Shown here in pieces: positions 52,561-64,000 of a stretch of 64,000 nucleotides of DNA. Below the pieces are notes generated by a model. That model had not been told where the DNA came from. It did not search any database and was given only the letters and a program-made list of their open reading frames with translations. Source of the DNA: Colocasia esculenta. Lineage: Eukaryota > Streptophyta > Magnoliopsida > Alismatales > Araceae. The stretch spans positions 69,322,015 through 69,386,014 of the forward strand of contig CM024756.1 of the NCBI GenBank assembly GCA_014218235.1, given 5' to 3'. The position numbers were made by a program, and so were the translations under genes. Positions within the stretch are counted from its first letter, which is position 1. Each line of letters starts with the position of its first letter.

Positions 52561-53789
52561 CCACTGGGCTTTTATATCTATCTTGCATCCAGCATAATCA
52601 GTATCAGAATATCCTACTAAATTTACTTCGCAAGATTTAGGATACCTTAAGCCTGGATCATGAGTCTTAGCTAAATATCTAAAGATCCTTTGACAGAGAT
52701 TAAGTGAGATTCTTTAGGATCAGCCTGATACCTTGCACACATGCATACACTAAATAGAATGTCAGGTCTATTGACAGTTAAATAAAGTAGAGAACTATCA
52801 TACCTCTGTAGAGCTTTTTGTCTACTTTCTTACCATCTTTATCACTGTCTAATCTTGTAGATGTGCTCATTGTGTGTTGACAGTGGCTTTGCATTGTCGA
52901 ATCCAAATTTTTTTAAAAATTCCTTGGTGTATTTTGCTTGGCAGATGTGTGTGCCTTCTTTTCCTTGCTTGATTTGTAATCCAAGGAAATAATTTAGCTC
53001 TCCCATCATACTCATTTCAAATTCTCCTTGCATAAGCTTTTCAAATACTTGCAAAGAGATTCATCAGTAGATCTAAAAATTATATCATCTACATATATTT
53101 GTACAAGTAATATATTTTTGACTTTAGATTTAATAAATAATGTGCTATCTACATGTCCTCTGATAAAACCATGTTTAATAAAAAGCACCGAGTCTTTCAT
53201 ACCATGCTGTAGGTGCTTGCTTTAAACCATACAATGCTTTATGCAATTTAAAGACATGATTTGGAAAATCCACATCATCAAAATAAAGAGGTTGTTCTAC
53301 ATAGACTTCCTCCTTTTGAAACCATTTAAAAATGTAGATTTTACATCCATTTGAAAATCTCTTTAACTTTAATACAGATGCATAAGCAAGTAAAATTCTA
53401 ATTGCCTCTAGTCTAGCCACTGGTGCGTAGGTTTCATCGAAATCTATGCCTTCCTCTATAGAATAGCCTTGAGCAACCAGTCTAGTCTTGTTTCTAGTGA
53501 TAACACCAGCTTCATCCATGTGTTTTCTAAACACCCATTTTGTGCAATTCACAGGATGATCTGATGGTCTCGGAACAAGGGACCAAACTTGGTTTCTCTT
53601 GAACTGATTAAGTTCATCTTGCATGGCTAGTATCCAAGATTCATCAAACAGTGCTTCATTGACTGTCTTAGGCTCAATTTGAATACACAAAGCTAAATAA
53701 TCACAAGGAATTACATTACCTCTAGTTCTTACCCCAACTAATGGATCTCCAATGATGTTATCCAATTGGGATCCTTCTTGTATCTCCAT
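52561..53789 (-). pseudogene. Cop4 reverse transcriptase (copia, several frameshifts)
   Basis: The frame from 53789 contains FDESWILAMQDELNQFKRNQ, VWSLVPRP, NCTKWVFRKHMDEAGVITRN, KTRLVAQGYSIEEGIDFDET and YAPVARLEAIRILLAYA. A shift in the DVKSAFLNG region and another near AWYERL follow. The catalytic stretch QIYVDDIIFRSTDESL is intact in the 53200-53012 frame. MQGEFEMSMMGELNYFLGLQ and YTKEFLKKFG follow to about 52860. The YVDD box is preserved, so decay is by indels rather than active-site loss. Confidence 0.92.
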
Positions 53790-54910
53790 TCCTTTGGAAG
53801 ATCATCATAAGATAGATCTTTTTGTTGTAGCTCTTCCAAGGGTGGATTTTCATTGTCCTTGATAGATGTATCCTTTAGTTTCTTTGACAAATTATCTGCT
53901 TCATCATTATCACTATCTACTTCCTTTCTCAAGGAAGGGTTAGATTCATCAATGAAAACATGTACAGTTTGCTTAATTAATAAACTTTGTTTGTTAAATA
54001 CTCTATAGCCTTTTGGTTTAGACGCATACCCCATAAATATACCTTCATTAGATTTTGAGTCTAGCTTACCAATATCTCTCTTGCTATTATTGTGGATGAA
54101 GCAAGGACAACCGAAGGTTTTGAAATGACTGATCTTTGGTTTCTTTTGCTTGTAAAGCTCGTATGTAGTCTTCTACGGGATTGGCCTGATCATCACTCTA
54201 TTAATTATATAACATGCAGTGTTGATTGCTTCAGCCTAGAATATCTTGGAAGATATATTCTGATAGCATTGTTCTTGCCATATCCAACAAGGTCCTATTT
54301 TTCCTCTCAGCTACTCCATTTTGCTGGGGTGTCCTAGGTGCTGAGAAGTTATGCTCAATTCCTTGATCATCACAGATTTTACAAATCTTTCATTTTGAAA
54401 TTCTCCTCCATGATCTGTTCGAATGCTTATTATACTGAACTTCCTGTCTTTCTGAACTTTCTTACTAAACTTGACAAAACTGTCGAAGGTATCATCCTTA
54501 TGTTCCAACAATGATACCCAAGTAAATCTGGAGTAATCATCTACAATCACAAACCCAAAGTTCTTTCCTCCTAAACTGGTTGTTCTCATTGGCCCACAGA
54601 GATCCATATGCAATAGTTCTAAAGGTTTAGAAGTGGTTACAATTGTTTTAGACTTGAAGGATGATTTTGTATGCTTCCCTTTTGCACAAGGTTCGCACCA
54701 CCTCTCCCTCTATCTTTGAACTTATCTTGGGCAAACCTTCTACTAATTTCTCTTACTAATTTTCTGATTCCATCCAGACTACAGTGGCCCAATCTCCTGT
54801 GCCACAGTTCAGCTGATTGATCCTTGTTTACTGCAAGACATACATCCTGATCCTTTAGTTCTTCTAGATGAAGCACATAAAGATTTCTTTCTTTACAGGC
54901 TTCGAATACT
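53790..54910 (-). pseudogene. Cop4 integrase, from gag-pre-integrase to C-terminal region
   Basis: From 54910: IVFEACKERNLYVLHLEELK, then SAELWHRRLGHCSLDGIRKL (the H..H of the zinc finger). A degenerate CxxC follows, and HMDLCGPMRTTSLGGKNFGF, VIVDDYSRFTWVSLLEHKDD and RTDHGGEFQNERF carry the catalytic Asp residues of the DDE core. The third conserved region (APRTPQQNGVAER) is frameshifted near 54330. The frame 54034-53738 begins MGYASKPKGYRVFNKQSL, the usual linker to RT. The 5' end is separated from the protease by LTR insertion 54916-61445. Confidence 0.92.
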
Positions 54911-54915
54911 ATTGT

Positions 54916-57900
54916 TGTGACGGCCCTCATTATACCGGTACGGTTATACCAACCCACGTCGGTATAGCAAGAGTCATCACAGTGGGACATTTACCCAAAC
55001 GATACAAACAGCTGAGATACACGCGAATATACGACAGAGTAGCGGAAGTAAGAGACAACTGTCTTCATTCATTCATCATCCCATTAAACATACATGAAAT
55101 TTGCAATTAACATTAAGAGCTAAAAGTTCACATAATAAATTGCTGAAAATTAAGTACACAATGTCCACTTATACAATTTACTCATGATTTCTAGTACAAT
55201 GTCACTTTTACATACTATGAAAGCACAAAAGGGTACAACTGCTCCAGCAATCTAAACTCCGCGCTCGGAGTCTGTCTCTACCGTCTCCTCCACGAGAGTC
55301 TCGTCACCGTCTATACCTGTACGCCGAAGCAAGGAGTGAGTCTTAAAGACTCAGCAAGCACACTACTCATAACGTACACGTATAAGTCATAGCGGTTTCT
55401 ACATGCACATTCACAAATTTCACAATGGCATGCTAGTCATTTGAAAGTTGCAACCTATCATGAAAGTTCTACAATTTATATACATGGATCATGCTTTCAG
55501 ATTTCTAAGAATAAAACTTACCTATCACATGCTCTCTATTCAATTTACTCGTGACATTTTGCCTTTAAAGAACAAGACATGAGAGCTACCAACGTGAACA
55601 CTGTGCATATATGAAGGGAAAACACAACTAGCATGGATTTTACATGTTCCTAAGCACATACATAGACATTTTCACATGCTTTAAGTTGCTGGTTTCACAA
55701 GGTTTAATGGCTGTAAACCTACCATGAGAGCTACAATGTTGTGTTAAAACTACTATGTGAACAACCAATCATGCTATTTTGTACACGTGCTCATCAATTA
55801 TCCCTAACATGGATTCTAGACATTTTCGCACATATAAACATGATGATAACAACATGAAATTACTGATTTCACATGGTTTCAGATTTGTCTCACATGGATT
55901 TCAATGTCATATTCTCCATTTTTAGTTTCACATTTCCTTTACACAAGTTTCCAATTCACATGGTTGCACTTTGCACATACACATTTCACATTGTTCACTT
56001 ACACATTAACACATGAACACATACACATACACATTACACATTCACATTTTAGGTGCCATGACACATAGTCCAAACCACCAAAGAAGGACATATACACATC
56101 ACATTACACATAGGCGCCATCTAGGCATTCCAATGGCGACTCTTGGACTGCGCAGACCGGAGAGACAAGTCTCCACCCTAACCAGTGGTACTTGTCCACC
56201 TCCAGGATTTCCCCCTAATGCCCTTAGGGTCACTTACACTTGAACTTTCTCAGGGGGACTTTTCCCTGATACAGTTCCACTGCCCTCTCTACGGAAGCAG
56301 TGCCACATTGGCACAGTTACACATTTACGCATTTTTCCGATTTTACACATGGTTTTACACATATCACTTTTCATCTCATTCACTTTCTCACTCACATGGA
56401 TATCTCTATTTTCCTGACATGACACTACAGATTTCAGGAGTTTAACACACAGTAATTAACCAATCAGGTTGGGTTTAAACGATATCTAATCACTTTACGA
56501 TGACATGCATAAATTTTTACATTTCACATGGAAAAAGTGCATAACTCCTTATATACTGGTCCAAATGACCTGAAAATTTAACCACATGCTATTTTCGGGT
56601 TCAAGATCATACATTCAATTTTTCAGATTTTTCTGAGCTAACTAGAATTTACAGAAAATCAAATACCTATTTAGCATGTCGTTCACATTTAAGTTGACAT
56701 GGAGTTTAACACCATCATGCATATTTGCCACTTACTGTTTGAACAGAGACTAACTGTTTATGCATGATCTGAAAATATAAACTACCCTAAATCATACAAC
56801 CATAAATCGATCACAACAATTCTTTCTTGCATGTCTTTTTATTTACCGAACCGAAATTATAGCCATTTATGCAAGCATGGACAATTTATCAAAATTTGAG
56901 TACACATATACTAATCCACTAACTTCATGATCTGACAAAACTTAGGGCACTCAGACTAGTCCTAATCATAAAACATGGATTGGCAAGAACACCAACAAAT
57001 CATACTTGAAATTTCATGGGATAATAATCTCTAACATTCACCACCACACATCATAACTCATCCACACACCACATTTACCAGTATACATAGTGTATAGGTT
57101 ACCATATATCCTCATCACGAAAACCCATCGAAAATAATCATATAAGAGGGCAGAATAGTTTATTGTTCTGTCCAGATGAACTTGGCGGCGGTCTCTGGCC
57201 GCTAATTCAAAGTCAGCGGCATAGTCGATGGACACCAATCATGATCTCAGCATCCAGGGACCTTGCCGTTTATGCAGGTCTGTGTAGAACACAGACCCGA
57301 GCTCTCAAGATAGGTGAATCTGAGGGTCTAGGACACGAGGGAAAATTCATAAAAATTGAAAAACCATCCTAGACTCATACGGGAACCTTATGGTAGGGTC
57401 ACTTTCCTTTTAGAAACACTCATAAGGGATCAAAAGTGCTGGTGAAGCCCTCCTTGGGCAGTCCCAATGTGACGGCCCTCATTATACCGGTACGGTTATA
57501 CCAACCCACGTCGGTATAACAAGTGCTGCCACAGTGGGACATTTACCCAAACGATACAAACAGCTGAGATACAGGCGAATATACAACAGAGTAGCGGAAG
57601 TAAAAGAGAACTATCTCTATTCATTCATCATCCACATTAACCATACATGAATTTTCACAATTTACAATGAGGAACTAAGAGCTCACATAATTTAAATTGC
57701 TGAAATAGAATTACAAAATGTCCACATAATACATTCCTTTCATGATAATTCTAATACAATGTTCCAAATACTACTATGAAGTACACAAATCACAAGGAAG
57801 CTCCAAGACTAGCTACTCTCCGCGCTCGGAGTCCGTCTCTGCTGCCTCCTCCAAAGGCACTGTGTCACCAACTATACCTGTACGCCGAAGCAAGGAGTGA

Positions 57901-60900
57901 GTCCAAGGACTCAGCAAGCAACACTACTCATGATGTACACTTAGAATCCTAGTGGTTTCTACATGCACATTACAATTAGCAACACATAGCATGCTAGTCA
58001 TTTCAAGTTTTCAACCTATCATGAACATTCTACAATTTTATACATACTCATGCTTTCAGATTTCTAAAATAAACTTCACCTATCACATGGTCTCTATTCA
58101 ATTTACTCATGAAACTTTAATCTTTAAAGAATCAAACGTGAGAGCTATCAACATGAACAATTTACATGCATGAAAGGTAACGCAACTAGCATGGGTTTTA
58201 CACATTTTTAAACACATACATGAACCTTTTTACATGCTTTAGGTTGCTGATTTCACATGATTCAATAGCTATAAATCTACATATGAGAGCTACACGTTGC
58301 TTAAAACATATCACATGAACAATCTATCATGCTATTTGCACACATATTCATTAGTTGTCCCTAACATGGACTCTAAACATTTTTGCACACATAACATAAG
58401 AATAATAACATGCATTTTCTGAATTCACATGGTTTCAGATTTAGTCTCACATGGGTTTCAATAACACATTTACACATCTAGAATTTCACATTTTTCTTTA
58501 CACTAGTTTCCTCTTTTAACATTGTTACACTTTACACATACACATTCACATGTCACTTACACATTTACACATGGTCACATACACATTTCACATTACACTT
58601 TACACATTTTTAGGTGCCGTGACACATAGTCCAAACCACCAAATAAGGACATATACACATCACATTACATATAGACGCCATCTAGGCATTTCAATGGCGA
58701 CTCTTGGACTGCGCAGACCGGGAGAACAAGTCTCCACCCTAACCAGTGGTACTTGTCCACCTCCAGGATTTCCCCCTAATGCCCTTAGGGTCACTTAACA
58801 CAATGAACTTTTTCAGGGAGACTTTTCCCTGATACAGCTCCACTGCCCTCTACGGAAGCAGTGTCACATTGGCACAGTTACACATTTACATATTTACCGT
58901 TTTACACTTGGTTTTGCACATAACACTTCATCTCACTCACTTTCTTACTCACATGAACACCTCTGTTTTTCCTAACATGGTACTACAGAGTTTCAATGTT
59001 TAACACACAGTAAACACCTAATCATGCTGGGTTTAAACAAAATCTAATCACATTACGATCATATGCACGAATTATCACATTTCACAGAAAACACATAACT
59101 TTTATTTACTGATCCAAATGACCTGAAAATGTAACCACATGTTGTTTTCGGGTCAAGGTCATACCCTCAATTTGTCAGATTTTTCTGAGCTAAATAGGAT
59201 TTACAGAAAAATAAAACGCCTAATTAGCATGCTATTAACAACTTAAGTTAACATGGGTCTAACACATTTTGCAAATTAGCCACTTGCTGTTTAAACATAA
59301 GCTATTCACATATGCATGAACTGAGAACACAAAGTTTCCCTATTCATACATCTATGGATTGAATACTACCAATCATTCTTGCATGCTTTCAGTTTATTCT
59401 ACCGAACTTATTAGCAATTTCGCAAGCATGCATGAATTACCAAAATTTCAAAACATACATACATGCCCCACAATTCTTCATGAATAGACTGCAACCAGAC
59501 ATTCAACTAACCAAATCATGGAACATGGATTTGCAAAATTATCTACAAGTCATGCTCACAAATTTAAAAGATACTATTAACCCACATTCACCATCACACC
59601 ACATTCATTCACACACCACAATGCACATATACATAGGGTATAAGATTTACCATATATCCTCATCACGTAAAACATACCGAATTAATGTATAAGAGGGACA
59701 GAACAGCTCACTGTTCTGTCCAGAAGAACTCGACGGCGGTCTCTGCCGCTGACTCAGGGTCAGCGGCATGGTCGATGGACGCCAAGGATGATCTGGACTC
59801 CAGGGACCTTGCCGTCTAACCAGGTCTGTGCAGAACACAGACCCGAGCTCTAAATCTTGGGTGAATTGGAGGGTCTAGGACTCGAGGAAAAATCCTTAAA
59901 ATCCAAAACCATCCTAGACTCATAAGGGGACATCAAGGATAGGTCACTTGCCTTTCGAAAATTCTTCTAAGGGATTTAAAGGCTTGGTGAAGACCTCCTT
60001 GGGCAGTCCCAAGAAGTTGCAGAAGTCCTCCAAACGATCTCTCCTCCGGGCTCCTGGATGATCTCCATGCCGAGGGGATGTCGGGGAAGCCTTCCTCGTT
60101 GGTCCAGCAACCTCCTTGCAGCAGGGGGCGCCGGATCAAGGTCCAAGGGGTCGGATTTGAGGGTTCTAAAATGGTTTTTCTCACAGCTCACCTAGGGTTT
60201 TTCTCTCCTCTATTTCTCCTCTTTCAAGGTGAAGTGAGAGTGGAGAGGCCAAATTCGGGTTCAGACCTAATGAGAGCCCCTCCCCCACTCACCATACCGA
60301 TTTGACAGCCTTAGAGCCGTTGGGGGACATCCCCCAAATGGAGGCCATGCCTTGCTCCCGGATTTTCTGACTCTGCACGCATGCAGGTCAGAGAAGTTGG
60401 CGTCCATATCGCTGGACGCCGAGTTAGTGTTGACGTCCATGTCGGACGCTGACACCAGATCAACGGCCTGGGCTTGACGCCAAGGTGGCCTTCGGCCAGA
60501 ACCCTAATTATGCAGAAAACCATGCATATCAAGCATATTTACATGCAATATGTATATGGTATTGTATCCATACTATCATCATGCAATATTACATTATTTA
60601 TGTTTAATATAACACATGTACACGTAATTATACTAATTAATGCGTACGTAAATATGTACATACACACACAAGCACAATATACACACACATAATTGCAAAT
60701 AATACGACGGAAATTAGAGGGCCTTACACCCAAGAATGCAGAAATGTCCTCCAAGATCTCCTTCCTCCGGCTCTTGGATGATCTCCACAGCAAGGAAATG
60801 TCGGGGAGGCCTTCCTCGATGATCCCTCTAGCCTCTAGTTACAATAGAACGCCGGACAAGCTTCAGAAGTTCGGATTTTTGGCTGCAAGTATGAGGTTTT

Positions 60901-61445
60901 CTCACAGCTCAGAAGCTAGGGTTTTCTTCCTCTTTTCTCTCTTGCAAAAGGGTGAAGAGAGAGGGTTGGGGAGCAGATTCGGGTTGGATATATGGAGAGA
61001 CTTCTCTCCCACCTCAGGGTGATAAGATGCTCTCAGAGCTATTGGGGACAGCTCCCCAATGGGTGAGCTTCCTTGTTTCCGGAATTTATGGCTCTGCAAC
61101 GCATGCAGGTCCAGATAAATAGGCATCCACATCGTTAGACGCCAGGATTAGTGTTGGCGTCCATGGGTGACGCTGACACCACCTTAACGGCTAGGGGTTG
61201 ACACCAATCTGGCCTTCGGCCAGAACTCTAAAACATGCAGAAAACTATGCATGCCATGCATATATACATGCATATGTATATGGTAGCGTATCCATACTAT
61301 CACCATTCAATACTGCATTATTTACATCTAGTATAAACACATGCACACTTAATTGTACTAATTATACGTACGTAAATATGTATTACATACACAAGCACAA
61401 TATACACACAAATCAATAATGCGACAGAAATTCGAGGGCCTTACA
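54916..61445 (-). repeat. Gypsy LTR in Cop4 pol, itself split by another LTR
   Basis: Plus-strand start TGTGACGGCCCTC and end GAGGGCCTTACA. Removing the nested LTR 57468-60728 and one CCCAA leaves about 3264 bp, the same size as the Gyp1 LTR. The flanks are ATTGT (54911-54915) and ATTGC (61446-61450), four of five matching, so it is a solo LTR. Cop4 coding sense continues across it (KDGAI then VFEACKERN). Motif clusters lie at 57185-57275 and 61110-61215. Confidence 0.92.
57468..60728 (-). repeat. Solo gypsy LTR nested in an LTR of the same family
   Basis: 3261 bp, TGTGACGGCCCTC...TTAGAGGGCCTTACA, flanked by the perfect 5-bp duplication CCCAA (57463-57467, 60729-60733). It has the same orientation as its host LTR. 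Motif clusters at 59725-59825 and 60395-60490. The sequence at its own equivalent of the target (GTCCCAAGAAG, 60007) confirms the ancestral site. Confidence 0.95.
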
Positions 61446-61789
61446 ATTGCACCATCTTTCATGATACTGCACTTATTCTCTTGAAACTTAATTTGATGCC
61501 CTTTGTCACAAAGTTGACTGATGCTGATTAGATTGTGCTTAAGTCCTTTCACCATAGACATCTTCTATGAGAGTTCTACCTTGACTGCCAACTAATCCAC
61601 AACCTATCACTGTTCCTTTTCCATTGTTGCCATAGGTCACTGTACCTTCTTCATCCTTGATGAATGAAAATAGCTTCTTGTTACCTGTCATATGCCTTGA
61701 GCACCCGCTGTCCAAGTACCATTTTGATGCTCTAAGGCTTCCCTGCAATAGAAACACTAAGACATAGGTACCCAAGTTCTTTTAGGTCC
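61446..61789 (-). pseudogene. Cop4 protease and start of gag-pre-integrase
   Basis: Reads GSLRASKWYLDSGCSRHMTG, NKKLFSFIKDEEGTVTYGNN, GKGTVIGCG: a copia aspartic protease with its DSG triad intact. A frame change near 61560 leads to MSMVKGLKHNLISISQLCDK, GHQIKFQENKCSIMKDGAI, the segment preceding the integrase zinc finger. The LTR insertion then interrupts it. Upstream, GPKRTWVP is the gag-protease junction. Confidence 0.9.
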
Positions 61790-63512
61790 TTGCTGGTTAG
61801 TTTCATCACTTTTTCTTTTAATTATCCATTTTAGATTTTTTTTTGGACAAGTTATTTTAGTATGTCCTAGTTCATTACAGTGACTACCACATGAGGTTTT
61901 ACTTATTTTTCATCCGAAATATATTTAAAATTAGATTTATATTCAGTATCTTTTTCAGCTACAAATTTTGGAGTTGATACACTTTAGGATGAACTATAGT
62001 TTCTTCTTCATATCAATGGAGTATATCCTAAACCATGTTTCTTTTACTGATCTTCTAGCTCTTTTTAATATTAAGGATGATTTACCATTTGTAAATTTTT
62101 CAATTGTCTGGATAAATATTCATTTTGTTTTGTTATGTGTTAATTTCCAGTTTAAGTTTACTTACAGTTTCCTGACTTTCAGATTAGCTATCTGATCATT
62201 TTAACTTTTAGATCTTCACATAATAAATTATTTCTCCTCTTTAATTCAGAATTTATTTTTGTAACTGCTCGATTCTGACTTTAAATCTGAGTTGGTAATT
62301 TCTAGACAGGCATGATTTTTCTTGGTGATTTTTAATAACTTACACACATCTTTATATTACTATATAACTCATTAAACGTGTCTTCTAAACTATCAGAATC
62401 AGACTCATTACAGGTGAATGAGGAATCAGATGTTACCTTGTCGTCGGTATTTGCCATGAAGGTCCAGTTGACCTTTTCTTCTTCTTCCTCGCTTGAGCTT
62501 GACTCACTGTCTAAGTCGCTGTCATTGTCCCATGCAGCTGCCATGGCTTTCTTTTGTATTTTCTAAATTTCTTGGAGTTGTCCTTCTTTTTGAACTCCGT
62601 CTTCTTTAGCCTTGGACATTCAGCCTTAATATGTCCAGGCTTCTTACATTCATAGTATATTGGTTCGGCTCTCTTTGTATCCTTGACTCTGGGCTTCCTG
62701 AAGTCCTTTCCTTTCTTGAAATGTCTTCTTCCATATTGATATTTTTTCTTAGCAAGTATCCTTTACAGTCTTCTGAGAGGAAGGCTTCTTCATCTTCACT
62801 GCTTCCCATGCTATTTTGTCATCTGATTCTTCACCAGATGTTTCTACTGTGGCTTAAGAGCATTGCTTTGCTTCTTTCTGCTGGAAGACTCTCCTAACCT
62901 TTCCATGTTGATCTTGTGGGCCATGAGTGACCCAACAAGCTTTTCCAGTGACATCCTTCTCAAGTCATTTGCTTCTTCTATTGCTGTCACCTTTGGAGTC
63001 CACAAGGCTGGTAGGGATCTTAGGATTTTTCTTACCATGTCTCCCATTTCATATTGTTTTCCAAGACCAGCCAGGCCATTTGTAATGTCTGTGAATCTAC
63101 GTACATCTGAGTGATTGATTCTCCTGCTACATCTGAAATCGCTCATATTGAGCTACTAGAATATCTATTCTTGTTTCCTTCACTTTGTCTGTGACTTCAT
63201 ATGTGATTCTCACTTTTCCCACATTTCGATAGCAGATTTGCAGGCTGAGATCCTGTTGAACTCCTTCTTGCTTAGAGCACAACACAAGATGTTTTTTGCT
63301 TTACAGTTGAAGGATATTTTCTTCTTATCATCTTCTGTCCGCTTTATCTTTCTCGTTGGTGACTAGAAGATCTCCTTCCTCTATGATAGACCAATTTGAT
63401 AGTTGAGACCTTGAAGGAAGAACTCCATTCTGGTCTTCCATAGTTTATATCTCACCATTCAAAGAGGAGGTCTGTTGACCGACTGACCCTCTACATACCC
63501 TTCAGCTGGCAT
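61790..63512 (-). pseudogene. Cop4 gag (copia, SIRE type)
   Basis: The start at 63512 gives MPAEGYVEGQSVNRPP, frameshifts, then LWKTRMEFFLQGL. The 63146-62844 frame has VRRFTDITNGLAGLGKQYEM, DMVRKILRSLPALWTPKVTA and DLRRMSLEKLVGSLMAHKIN (UBN2-type domain). YYECKKPGHIKAECPR (about 62650-62605) is a zinc knuckle whose first Cys has become Tyr. An acidic Ser/Asp/Glu stretch follows (62544-62332), then a degenerate coil region and a second knuckle (CNELGHTKITCP, about 61870) before GPKRTWVP. Many stops separate these parts. Confidence 0.88.
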
Positions 63513-63558
63513 ATATCTTTGCTCTTTAGATCGTGAGATCCTCTTTGTCGCAGAGACT

Positions 63559-63571
63559 GGCTCTGATACCA
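63559..63571 (-). other. Cop4 primer-binding site (tRNA-Met)
   Basis: TGGTATCAGAGCC on the minus strand, two bases after the LTR end (GGGAAACA-AG-TGG), as in Cop1. Confidence 0.95.
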
Positions 63572-63573
63572 CT

Positions 63574-64000
63574 TGTTTCCCAGCTAGCAAGCCCAGAGGG
63601 GGGGGGGGTGAATGGGATTTTTAAAATTCATCCAACGATAAGACCTATCAACCAAAATGCTTAACAAACACTAAGTTCGATTATTATGTTAAAATAAAGA
63701 AGAGAGCAAACACAAACATCAATCACACAACATAGGAGTTTTTATCCTGGTTCGGACCTCCTATCCCAAGGAGTCCTACGTTCAGTCCCCATGCAATAAC
63801 TTGGGATTTCACTAACTAAGGGTACAGTCCCCCTTAAGGACACTTACACATCCAGCAGCAGCTGGCCTTCTCTTCACAACCCAAAGAGAATACACCACCT
63901 GACCCTCAGGTCTTCCTTCTAACACGAAGGGAAAAACTGCCACCTGCTTCCAACAGATCTTCTCTTCACAGCTCGAAGAGGATTACACAGAAAATGTGTA
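63574..64000 (-). repeat. Cop4 5' LTR, first 427 bp in window
   Basis: TGTTTCCCAGCTAGCAAGCC, matching 41477-41905 with small indels. The G-run at 63599-63609 is ten or so G where the 3' LTR has GTGGGGAGTG. It continues beyond the window. Confidence 0.92.

Larger units (their letters stand above)
41477..64000 (-). mobile_element. Cop4: large Ty1/copia (SIRE/Maximus-like) element with third ORF
   Basis: Minus-strand element: 5' LTR from 63574 rightwards (continues past the window), primer-binding site 63559-63571, gag, protease, integrase, RT, RNase H, a third ORF, paired polypurine tracts, 3' LTR 41477-43535. The order IN before RT identifies copia; a downstream ORF and the gag-PR junction GPKRTWVP identify the SIRE type. 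Three LTR insertions (44480-45798, 46257-49221, 54916-61445) account for about 10.8 kb of its length. Confidence 0.93.

Overview
The window looks like plant (angiosperm) heterochromatin made entirely of LTR retrotransposons. I see no host gene, tRNA, rRNA or CRISPR array. The evidence for a plant is the set of primer-binding sites matching the 3' end of initiator tRNA-Met (TGGTATCAGAGC), Ty1/copia elements of the SIRE/Maximus type with an extra downstream ORF, Ty3/gypsy elements with ~3 kb LTRs and a Tekay/Del-like chromodomain tail, and the AT-rich sequence. Nearly every coding region carries frameshifts, stops or deletions. Element names used here (Cop1-4, Gyp1-4) are local labels.

Layout, left half. 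Cop1 (1-4341, +) is an internally deleted copia element; its 5' LTR runs off the left edge. It sits inside the 3' LTR of Gyp1 (4342-15123, -), a nearly complete gypsy element: gag with two probable introns, protease, RT, RNase H, integrase, chromodomain. Gyp1 in turn sits in the left LTR of Cop2 (15124-21502, -), a copia derivative that keeps only the C-terminal part of gag. After an unassigned repeat field (21503-22670) comes Gyp2 (from 22671, +), whose RNase H is split by a solo LTR (24785-27727) with an exact 5-bp target duplication. Gyp2 integrase is broken by the 5' LTR of Gyp3. A segment from the middle of that solo LTR to the middle of the Gyp3 LTR is tandemly duplicated (25222-30552 and 30553-35391).

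Layout, right half. Gyp3 (33622-39703, +) has gag, RT, RNase H and the start of integrase. It is cut by a copia LTR end (Cop3, 39704-40164), which is cut by a gypsy LTR (Gyp4, 40165-41476), which is cut by Cop4 (41477 to beyond 64000, -). Cop4 is the largest element: 3' LTR with a 37-bp satellite, a long third (env-like) ORF, RNase H, RT, integrase, protease, gag, PBS and the start of the 5' LTR. Three insertions interrupt it: a copia solo LTR (44480-45798), a gypsy solo LTR (46257-49221), and a gypsy LTR (54916-61445) that itself contains another LTR of the same family (57468-60728).

The genes do not form a host pathway. Each element once encoded capsid (gag), protease, reverse transcriptase/RNase H and integrase for copy-and-paste transposition. 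The points most worth a second look are the probable gag introns in Gyp1, the ~5 kb tandem duplication, the dense short-motif fields (AACGATTT, CTGTCGACAG, ATCGATGTT, GGCGTC/GACGCC) in otherwise unrelated LTR families, the paired polypurine tracts shared by three copia elements, and the third ORF of Cop4.
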